NCBI GenBank assembly: GCA_021732995.1
Contig: JAKFWA010000083.1
Location: 1 to 55,013, forward strand
From: Planctomycetaceae bacterium
GTDB taxonomy: Bacteria; Planctomycetota; Planctomycetia; Planctomycetales; Planctomycetaceae
Reading direction: 5' to 3'
DNA: 55,013 nucleotides
The notes under the pieces were generated by a model. It did no database searches and was not told where the DNA came from. It was given only the letters and a program-made list of their open reading frames with translations. The position numbers and the translations under genes are program-made. This document shows positions 42,643 to 49,819 of the stretch, one piece after another. Numbering within the stretch: position 1 is the stretch's first letter; each line of letters opens with the position of its first letter.

Positions 42643-44307
42643 TCACAATGCTTTTAAAGAGTTTGTACGTCTAAAGAGTTGGTACGTCTTGTAGCCGCCT
42701 CCCACGTTCGCCGCTGAGAAACCGGCTTGCAGCAGAATGCGAGTCGCCAAGTAGCCGCGCTGTCCCACTTGGCAATAGGCGGCAATCTTTCGGTCACGGG
42801 GTAATTCGCCGAAGCGGGATCGCAAGTCATCCACCGGGATGTTCACGGCTCCAGGGATGTGGCCGGAAGCAAATTCCTGCGGCGTGCGAACGTCCAGCAG
42901 AAACGGTTGCTCGGCAGCAGAAGCCGCGAGGACCGACTCGACATCGACCTGTGGATGATCGCCTCGCAGCAATCCGCCAGCGACGAACCCCGCCATGTTG
43001 ATCGGGTCTTTGGCCGATCCGTATTGCGGCGCGTAAGCCAGTTCCATCTCTTCCAGATCGAAGACCGTCATGCCCGCTTGGATGGCCACGGCTAACACGT
43101 CGATCCGCTTATCCACACCGGCCCCCCCGACGGCCTGCGCCCCGAGAATGCGTCCCGACTGCGGATCGAACAAGAGTTTCAGCGACATTCCCTCGGCACC
43201 GGGAAAGTAACCAGCGTGATGTGCCGGGTGAATGTAGATTTTTCGGAAAGGACGTTGGCTTCTTCGCAAGACTTTTTCAGAAGCTCCGGTCATCGCCGCC
43301 GTCTTGTCGAACACGCCGACGATCGCAGTTCCCTGTGTCCCTCGATAACGGACGGCACGCCCGAAGACATTGTCCGCAGCGATCCGGCCTTGCCGATTGG
43401 CTGGTCCGGCCAACGGCACTTGAGTTAGGTCGCCGAAGATAACGTCCTTGACCTCGACGGCATCTCCGACCGCATAAATATCGGCATCGCTGGTTTGAAG
43501 GTGATCGTTGACCTGGATGCCGCCACGAGTCCCGACTTCTAGACCCGCATCGAGCGCCAGCGCGTTTTCCGGGCGCACTCCTACTCCGAAGACCACCAGT
43601 TGGGCAGGCAGTCGTTGACCGGAATTCAAGCAGACGTTCAACCCATCGGCGGTTTGCTCAAGCGCCTCAGCGGACTGGCCGAGCAGCAGCGTGACTCCTT
43701 TGTCTGCCAATTCCTGAACGATGGGCGTGGTCATCTCTTTGTCGAAGGGGGTCAGAATCTGCTCGTTCTTCTCGACTACCGTGGTTGCGATGCCACGCCG
43801 GACGAAATTCTCAGCGAGTTCCAAGCTGATGAAGCCGCCTCCCAAGAGCACGGCCTGCTTCACGCCACGGTCCAGGCACTCCTTGATTGCGTCGGTGTCC
43901 TGCAAGTTGCGCAACGTAAACACGCCGGGCAAGTCGATGCCGGGAATCGCAGGTCGAAAAGGAGCCGCCCCGGTTGCCAGGATCAGCTTGTCGTAGGGCT
44001 CCTCATACACTCGTCCTGAAGCGAGGTCACGAACTCGAACAGTTTTCGCAGTCCGGTCGATCGCTTCCACGGACGACCGAGTTCGTACATCAAGGTTGAA
44101 GCGCGACCGCAATCGCTCTGGCGTCGTGACCAGCAGTTTCTCGCGTTCGGCGATTTGTCCACCAACGTAATACGGCAGGCCACAGTTGGCGAACGACACA
44201 TCCGCCCCACGCTCAAACAGAACAATGTGGGCCTCTTCGGAAAGGCGACGCGCACGAGCGGCTGCGGAAGCTCCACCAGCCACACCACCGACAATCAACA
44301 GATTCAT
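42643..44307 (-). CDS. CoA-disulfide reductase / rhodanese fusion (CoADR-Rhd)
   Basis: A 554-residue FAD- and NAD(P)H-dependent enzyme. The FAD-binding motif is VGGVAGGASAAARARRL near the start. Single redox cysteine Cys42 in SFANCGLPYYVGG is diagnostic of CoA-disulfide reductases, which use one active-site cysteine. The second dinucleotide fold begins VLLGGGFISLELAENF. The C-terminal 95 residues are a rhodanese domain with active-site loop C512-QVGQRG. Such fusions reduce CoA disulfides, persulfides or polysulfides in the cytoplasm. Last gene of the metal/ars set, 76 bases after the P1B ATPase; a role in thiol repair during metal or metalloid stress is inferred. Confidence 0.88.
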   Translation of the reverse strand: MNLLIVGGVAGGASAAARARRLSEEAHIVLFERGADVSFANCGLPYYVGGQIAEREKLLVTTPERLRSRFNLDVRTRSSVEAIDRTAKTVRVRDLASGRVYEEPYDKLILATGAAPFRPAIPGIDLPGVFTLRNLQDTDAIKECLDRGVKQAVLLGGGFISLELAENFVRRGIATTVVEKNEQILTPFDKEMTTPIVQELADKGVTLLLGQSAEALEQTADGLNVCLNSGQRLPAQLVVFGVGVRPENALALDAGLEVGTRGGIQVNDHLQTSDADIYAVGDAVEVKDVIFGDLTQVPLAGPANRQGRIAADNVFGRAVRYRGTQGTAIVGVFDKTAAMTGASEKVLRRSQRPFRKIYIHPAHHAGYFPGAEGMSLKLLFDPQSGRILGAQAVGGAGVDKRIDVLAVAIQAGMTVFDLEEMELAYAPQYGSAKDPINMAGFVAGGLLRGDHPQVDVESVLAASAAEQPFLLDVRTPQEFASGHIPGAVNIPVDDLRSRFGELPRDRKIAAYCQVGQRGYLATRILLQAGFSAANVGGGYKTYQLFRRTNSLKAL

Positions 44308-44383
44308 TTTCGAGGTTCCTTAAAATTCGATTGTGTGCTGACCGCGACCGACGCGATGCACCAGGAGTGAAGGGCAGCTGACA

Positions 44384-46315
44384 TCAAGGTCGGCTCGCAG
44401 GCGACGGGACAGCACTTGTCGCGGGCCCGAAATCAGACAGTTCCTTCGGACGCATCGCGGCTCGCAAAGCGTTGAAGATTGCGAGGACGTCGATGATCTC
44501 CTGGCATACCGCGCCGGCGACGGGAGACAACAAGCCGCCGCTGGCGAGGCCCATCCCGATCACGCTCAGGGCCATGCCGCCGACGGCACTCTGAAGAACG
44601 ATCCGTCGCATGCGCTCGCTGATGTGCATGAACTCGTCGACCTTCTCCAGTGAGCTGTCCATGATCACGACGCCAGCGGATTCGGTAGTGATGTCGCTGT
44701 TCTGGCCGATCGCGATGCCGACCGTTGCAGACATCAGCGCCGGGGCGTCGTTAATCCCGTCGCCGACGTACAACGTGCGTGCCTTGAGCGTCTCGGCACG
44801 AACGATTGTGACTTTCTCTTCCGGTGTCTTTTCGGCGTAGACCTCGCTGATACCGATCCGTTCGGCGAGGTAACGCACCTCGGACTCGCGATCTCCCGAG
44901 ACGATCATCAACCGGTTGAAGCCGTGACGCGGATGCAGATGTTTGATGAAAGAAACGCCCTCGACTCGCGGCTCGTCGCGGAACCGGTACACCGCCGCGT
45001 AGCGTTCGTCGATGACCACGAAGCACTCAAGGCCGCCGGCATGAGCGGGAATCTGATCGACTCCTGCCACCGGAACTTTCGCAAGTGCGCCGCGGCTGGT
45101 GATGCGCACCGAATGCCCGCCGACAGTCCCACGCAAGCCCTGACCGGGCGGCTCGCTGATCTCGGTCACCTCTTGGAGCGGAAGGCCTGCGGCCTCGCCC
45201 GAAACTTTGATCGCATGAGCCAGCGGGTGCTTTGAGTAGCGTTCGAGACTCGCAACTAGTCCCAGCACATCCTTCGCGTCAAAGTTTGTCGCCATGACCT
45301 GATCGGTGAGTCGCGGTCGGCCATAAGTGAGTGTCCCCGTCTTGTCGAAGATCGCCGTGCGGCAGGTCGCGATCGTTTCCAGCACGACTGGGTTCTTCAC
45401 GATGATGCCGCGCCGCGCACACAGCGAGATCGCGCCAATGATCGCCACCGGAATCGCAATCAGCAGCGGGCACGGCGTCGCCACGACCAGCACCGCGAGG
45501 AACCGACTGGCGTCTCCGCTGATGTACCACGCGACCAGCGCGATCAGCACTGCCAGCGGCGTGTAGTACGCGCCGAGCGTGTCACCCAGGCGGCGCATCC
45601 TCGGCCGGTTTTGCTCGGCAGCACGCATGACCTGCATGATCTTGGCGTAGCGCGAGTCGGCAGCCGGGCGTGTTACTCGAATCGTCAGTGCCGATTCACC
45701 GTTGATCGCCCCGGAGATCACATCCGAGCCGGGTGTCTTCGACATCGTGAACGGTTCGCCGGTGAGGAACGACTCGTCCATGACTCCGTTCCCCTCAATG
45801 ACGTTGCCGTCCACCGGGCAGATATCATGAGGGAAAATGACGAGCGTGTCGCCGATCACCACGTCGCTCAGCGAGACATCGACCACTTGCCCATCCTGCC
45901 GCCGATGACCGAGCGATGGCATGCGCTGCGCGAGCGCGCGCAGGACCGATGACGCGCTGCGAACCGCGTAGCTCTCAATCGCCTCGCCGCCGGAGAGCAT
46001 TAGCACCACGAGGGCACCCGCCAGATACTCTTCCAGTAACACGGCGGTCACGATCGAGATCCCGGCCAGCAGATCCGAACCGAACTCGAACTTCGCCACC
46101 TTCTTCAGCAGTCCGTAAAGGAGCGGCATCCCTCCGACGACCAGCACGAACCACAGCGGCATCTGGTAAGACGCAGCTTCGCTGATCATGCCGTAGCGCA
46201 ACACCAGATGCACTACGATCCCGACCACCGCCAGCCCAGCGATGACGACCATCCCTCGGCTGGCCCAGAATGCCATCAGCTTCGATGTCATTCCAACGTG
46301 GGTTGGTGTTTCCAT
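44384..46315 (-). CDS. P1B-type heavy-metal ATPase with TPC motif
   Basis: A 643-residue transport ATPase of the inner membrane. ATG 46315 has AAGGAAC before it. No N-terminal metal-binding (HMA) domain is present. The translocation motif in the membrane is T280-P-C282-P-L (ATPCPLLIAIPVAI), as in the P1B-5-like group for which nickel, iron or cobalt have been proposed. The phosphorylation site is D324 in DKTGTLTYGRP, the actuator loop DESFLTGEP, and the hinge VGDGINDAPALMSA. It begins 19 bases after arsA, where an arsB efflux gene would normally be expected, so it is the only exporter candidate next to arsA. Confidence 0.88.
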   Translation of the reverse strand: METPTHVGMTSKLMAFWASRGMVVIAGLAVVGIVVHLVLRYGMISEAASYQMPLWFVLVVGGMPLLYGLLKKVAKFEFGSDLLAGISIVTAVLLEEYLAGALVVLMLSGGEAIESYAVRSASSVLRALAQRMPSLGHRRQDGQVVDVSLSDVVIGDTLVIFPHDICPVDGNVIEGNGVMDESFLTGEPFTMSKTPGSDVISGAINGESALTIRVTRPAADSRYAKIMQVMRAAEQNRPRMRRLGDTLGAYYTPLAVLIALVAWYISGDASRFLAVLVVATPCPLLIAIPVAIIGAISLCARRGIIVKNPVVLETIATCRTAIFDKTGTLTYGRPRLTDQVMATNFDAKDVLGLVASLERYSKHPLAHAIKVSGEAAGLPLQEVTEISEPPGQGLRGTVGGHSVRITSRGALAKVPVAGVDQIPAHAGGLECFVVIDERYAAVYRFRDEPRVEGVSFIKHLHPRHGFNRLMIVSGDRESEVRYLAERIGISEVYAEKTPEEKVTIVRAETLKARTLYVGDGINDAPALMSATVGIAIGQNSDITTESAGVVIMDSSLEKVDEFMHISERMRRIVLQSAVGGMALSVIGMGLASGGLLSPVAGAVCQEIIDVLAIFNALRAAMRPKELSDFGPATSAVPSPASRP

Positions 46316-46334
46316 TGATTGTTCCTTACGACAC

Positions 46335-48110
46335 TCAAACTTCAGAATTTTCTTCAGCACGAACGAGTTGCTTCAACGCCTGATGCCCGACTGGTGGTTC
46401 GGTTTGCCAGGGAATGATTGCCGTACGCTGAGCATGCTCGGTGATGACTTCTCGGATGAACTTTGCTTCGTGACTCTGCCGACCGCGAAGCACGCGATCA
46501 GTCACCTTCAAAGGCAACAGACTCTGGTTGATGACCCAGGCATACGGTTCGATTTCGGCGCGTCTCAGATCGCGCTGCAACTGGGCCGCTTCGTGAACCG
46601 GCGTTGCTTCCGGAAGCGTGACAATCAGCACGCGAGAAAAGTTGGGATCACGCAAGCGAGGCAAAAGTTGTGCGACAGATTCGGGCATCTCGCTCGACTG
46701 ACGCAGCACTTCGCGGTGATAGGCGAGCGCGGCATCTAGCAACAGAATGGTGTGTCCGGTGGGGGCGGTGTCCAGAACGACGAACCGATCCGTTCCTTCG
46801 GCAACGGCTTCGGCGAAGGCACGGAAGACAGCGATTTCTTCAGTGCAGGGAGAACGCAGGTCTTCAGCCAGCAGTGATTGTCCTTCAACATCAAGCCCAG
46901 CACCGGCCGACTGCATGACTTCAGCCGAGTATTTCTTCGTTTCGACCGCCGGGTCGATTCGACTCACTGAAAGGTTTAGTGACGCATCGCTCGCAATCGT
47001 TGCGGCCAGATGCGCGGCGGGATCGGTTGTGGAAAGATGAACGCGAAAACCGCGTTCGGCGAGTCCGACCGCGATGCCCGCAGCGACGGTCGTCTTGCCC
47101 ACGCCCCCTTTGCCCATCGCGAGAATCACACCATGACCGGGAGCGGCCAGACCATCCATCAGCGCACCAAGCGTCGATGGCATCGTGAAGTCCAATTTCT
47201 GCAAAGTCTGTTTGTCGGCGATCGTTGCCGGCTGTGTTCCAAAGGCACGCAGGGCGGTAACGCCCAGCACGCCGCCCGCTGTGAGCGGAATCGCGCTGCG
47301 TGGAAGTTCTCGCAATGACTCGGGCATCGCGGCCAGTGCGGCTTCACCTCGCTGCTGCATGGCGACAGCAAGGCGATCCGACCGGTCGCTGACCTGAAAC
47401 ACACCATTCACAACGAGGTGTTGGTTCTGTACTCCGAGCGCCGCGAGTTCGCCGCACGTTCGAGCCGCTTCTCGTAACGCCGTCACCTCCGGGCGAGTCA
47501 CCAGCACGAGCGTTGTGATCGCAGCGTCGCTCAGCGCACGCACGGTGTCCTGATAGAGCTGTTGCTGAGCTTGCAATCCCGCCAATGGTCCGAGGCACGA
47601 TGTGCCGGTGGTATTCTTCTCCATGAACCCTGACCACGCGGACGGAAGTGTCAGCAACCGCAGCGTGTGCCCCGTCGGCGCGGTGTCGAAAATCACATGG
47701 TCGAACACCGACGTCGCGCGAGCATCGCCAAGGAGCCGAGAGAACTCGTCGAATGCAGCGATCTCCAGCGTGCAGGAGCCAGAGAACTGTTCCTCCATGC
47801 TCGCAATCGCAGTGGCTGGCAACTGTGACCGATACGGACCAACCATCCGCTCGCGGTATTCGGCCGCCGATTTCTCCGGATCGAGATTCATCGCCGAAAG
47901 TCCCGGCACCGAAGGAACAGGAGTCGGATGGTGTCCGAGCGGCGTTCCCAATACTTCATCGAGATTCGAGGCCAGGTCCGTGGAAACGAGCAGAACTTTC
48001 TTTCCGGCATCAACGAGCCGAATCGCCGCGGCGCACGCCAACGATGTCTTGCCGACGCCCCCTTTCCCGGTGAAGAACAGGTTGCGAGTGGGATGATCGA
48101 GAAACTTCAT
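46335..48110 (-). CDS. arsA: ArsA arsenite/antimonite efflux ATPase
   Basis: A 591-residue cytoplasmic ATPase with the two homologous halves of bacterial ArsA. The P-loops are GKGGVGKT at 15-22 and again at 333-340; each half carries DTAPTGHT, the switch signature of the family. Cysteines in GSCTLEIAAFDEF, TSCLGPLAG and SPCTEEIAVF fit the three metalloid-binding cysteines of known ArsA. ArsA normally energises the ArsB channel and receives As(III) or Sb(III) from ArsD. Here arsD precedes it, but no arsB or arsR is visible nearby. AAGGG lies before the ATG. Confidence 0.93.
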   Translation of the reverse strand: MKFLDHPTRNLFFTGKGGVGKTSLACAAAIRLVDAGKKVLLVSTDLASNLDEVLGTPLGHHPTPVPSVPGLSAMNLDPEKSAAEYRERMVGPYRSQLPATAIASMEEQFSGSCTLEIAAFDEFSRLLGDARATSVFDHVIFDTAPTGHTLRLLTLPSAWSGFMEKNTTGTSCLGPLAGLQAQQQLYQDTVRALSDAAITTLVLVTRPEVTALREAARTCGELAALGVQNQHLVVNGVFQVSDRSDRLAVAMQQRGEAALAAMPESLRELPRSAIPLTAGGVLGVTALRAFGTQPATIADKQTLQKLDFTMPSTLGALMDGLAAPGHGVILAMGKGGVGKTTVAAGIAVGLAERGFRVHLSTTDPAAHLAATIASDASLNLSVSRIDPAVETKKYSAEVMQSAGAGLDVEGQSLLAEDLRSPCTEEIAVFRAFAEAVAEGTDRFVVLDTAPTGHTILLLDAALAYHREVLRQSSEMPESVAQLLPRLRDPNFSRVLIVTLPEATPVHEAAQLQRDLRRAEIEPYAWVINQSLLPLKVTDRVLRGRQSHEAKFIREVITEHAQRTAIIPWQTEPPVGHQALKQLVRAEENSEV

Positions 48111-48177
48111 GGGGCACCCTTAGTGTCGAACCGAAACATTGCGCAACGTAGCTGCGGTCGCCACACCGTCATGCCTC

Positions 48178-48197
48178 CCACGCTCTGGCGAGCGTGG
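48178..48197. repeat. Perfect 8-bp hairpin between arsD and arsA
   Basis: CCACGCTC-TGGC-GAGCGTGG, a perfect stem with a four-base loop. It starts within the 95-base interval between the arsD stop and the arsA start; on the transcript it would form a GC-rich hairpin able to influence processing or relative expression. No U-run follows, so it is not a simple terminator. Confidence 0.6.
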
Positions 48198-48205
48198 CTA
48201 CGAAC

Positions 48206-48580
48206 TCAGTTGCAGCAATCCGATGAGTCGCAACATTCGTTCCCGCCACTCACGACAGGCAGAAGCTCATGCTCGCTCGGTGCTCCGGTCCATTCTGCCA
48301 GTACGTCGCGCGACGGATATTCGCGCCGACTCACGATGCGGCCATCAACCATGATCAACGGCAGACAGTCTGTCCCTTGAGAGGCCAAGAGCTGTTGAAC
48401 TTCGGAGTTCTGAACGAACGCCGCTGGCTGCTGGGCCAGGTTGAATCGCTCGACCTGATGTCCCTGCGATTTCAGCCAAGCCAGATCGGCCGCGAATCGC
48501 GGCAACACTGGATCAACCTGCGGTCCGCAAACTCCCGTCGAACAGCACATCGGCTTGTCGTAAACCTGAATCGTTTTCAT
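48206..48580 (-). CDS. arsD: ArsD arsenic metallochaperone
   Basis: A 124-residue protein beginning MKTIQVYDKPMCCSTGVCGP. Cys12, Cys13 and Cys18 are the essential metalloid-binding residues of ArsD. The middle (LAWLKSQGHQVERFNLAQQP, CLPLIMVDGRIVSRREYPSR) is the thioredoxin-like fold of the family. The C-terminus has the extra vicinal pairs ECC and DCC (CCDSSDCCN). ArsD hands As(III)/Sb(III) to ArsA. AGAGGAAG precedes ATG 48580; the frame is open further upstream, but that part has no ArsD similarity. Confidence 0.92.
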   Translation of the reverse strand: MKTIQVYDKPMCCSTGVCGPQVDPVLPRFAADLAWLKSQGHQVERFNLAQQPAAFVQNSEVQQLLASQGTDCLPLIMVDGRIVSRREYPSRDVLAEWTGAPSEHELLPVVSGGNECCDSSDCCN

Positions 48581-48745
48581 CGTCTTCCTCTTATCGTTGG
48601 AATTCATTGACACTGGCGAGAATGACTGGAGTACATACACCGAGACGCTTGCCGCCCATACTTTGGCATCGGCATCACTTATCACTAGCAACCTTTCACT
48701 AGCGACCTTGGGGCCATCGACTTCCACTTGGCTCATTCAGAGTCG

Positions 48746-49819
48746 CTACTCAAACGAGATCAGCGGCTTGATCATCCCGTCCTCTTTGGTCTGCATCATC
48801 CTGAACGCCTTCTCGATGTCCTTGAATGGGAACCGGTGTGTGGTCAGCGCGAGTGGATCGACGCGCCCCGTCTCGATGAGGCGCAGCAGGCGGCCCATTC
48901 TCTCTGAGCCGCCGGGGCACAATGCCGTTCGGATCGTCTTGTCGCTCATGCCCACGCCCCAGGCTTCGCGCGGGATCGGTACACTGTCACCGTCTCCGTG
49001 GTAGCCGATGTTGGAGATTGTTCCGCCCGGTCGAGTCGCGCTCACGCACGCGGCAAATGTCTTCGCCGAGCCAAGAGCCTCGATCGCTGAATCTACGCCT
49101 TTGCCCTCCGTGAGCTTGAGGATCGCTTCGACGGGGTCTTCTTTCGTGTAGTCCACGATCACGTCGCAGCCATACTTCTTCGCCAGGGCGATGCGGTTGG
49201 GCATGGTTTCAATCCCGATGACCAGCCCAGCACCACGAAGGCGAGCGCCGACGGTTGCCATCATTCCGACAGGCCCTTGCGAGAAGATCGCGACACTGCC
49301 GCCGATCGGAATATTTGCGAACTCGGCGGCGACGAATCCAGTCGAGAGCATGTCACAACAATACGCGGCCTGCTCGTCGGTGAGACCGTCAGGTATGGGC
49401 GCAAGGTTGGCCACGGCGTTGTTGACGTGGAAGTACTCGGCGAAGCTGCCATCCTTGAGATTGGCGAACTTCCACCCACCGAGCATCCCGCCGCACTGGC
49501 TCGGATAGCCGCGCTGGCAATTGTCGCAGGCATAGCACGGCGTGATGGCGTTGACAGCCACACGCTGCCCGATCCTGAACAGACCGCTGGCGGCCGCGAG
49601 TTCGCCCAACTCATGAATCACGCCAACGGCTTCGTGTCCGAGCGTCAGGCCGTGGCGGTCGCCGATCGCACCGGCCACAGTGTGGGTATCTGAAGTGCAA
49701 ATCAGCGCGGCGGTCGTGCGGATGATGGCATCGCTCGGTCCCGGACGTGGGACGGGCTTCTCCATCACACCGACCTTGCCGATACCGTGCATCACGAAAC
49801 ACTTCATCATCTCAGGCAT
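48746..49819 (-). CDS. Zinc-dependent medium-chain alcohol dehydrogenase
   Basis: A 357-residue cytoplasmic MDR enzyme resembling the secondary-alcohol dehydrogenases of Thermoanaerobacter. The catalytic zinc segment is ICTSDTHTV and GHEAVG. A cluster CYACDNCQRGYPSQC could bind the structural zinc, which the Thermoanaerobacter type lacks. The nucleotide fold contains VAIFSQGPVGMMATVGA, and the C-terminal part PGGTISNIGYHG and GMIKPLISF. Its ATG lies inside the end of the preceding ATPase gene (8-base overlap), a sign of coupled translation. Methionines at codons 4 and 5 are other possible starts. The physiological alcohol and its link with the metal genes are unknown. Confidence 0.88.
   Translation of the reverse strand: MPEMMKCFVMHGIGKVGVMEKPVPRPGPSDAIIRTTAALICTSDTHTVAGAIGDRHGLTLGHEAVGVIHELGELAAASGLFRIGQRVAVNAITPCYACDNCQRGYPSQCGGMLGGWKFANLKDGSFAEYFHVNNAVANLAPIPDGLTDEQAAYCCDMLSTGFVAAEFANIPIGGSVAIFSQGPVGMMATVGARLRGAGLVIGIETMPNRIALAKKYGCDVIVDYTKEDPVEAILKLTEGKGVDSAIEALGSAKTFAACVSATRPGGTISNIGYHGDGDSVPIPREAWGVGMSDKTIRTALCPGGSERMGRLLRLIETGRVDPLALTTHRFPFKDIEKAFRMMQTKEDGMIKPLISFE

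Noticed and set aside
48581-48736. Upstream extension of the arsD frame
   Set aside because: No ArsD similarity in these 52 codons; a good ribosome binding site and the conserved N-terminus are at 48580.
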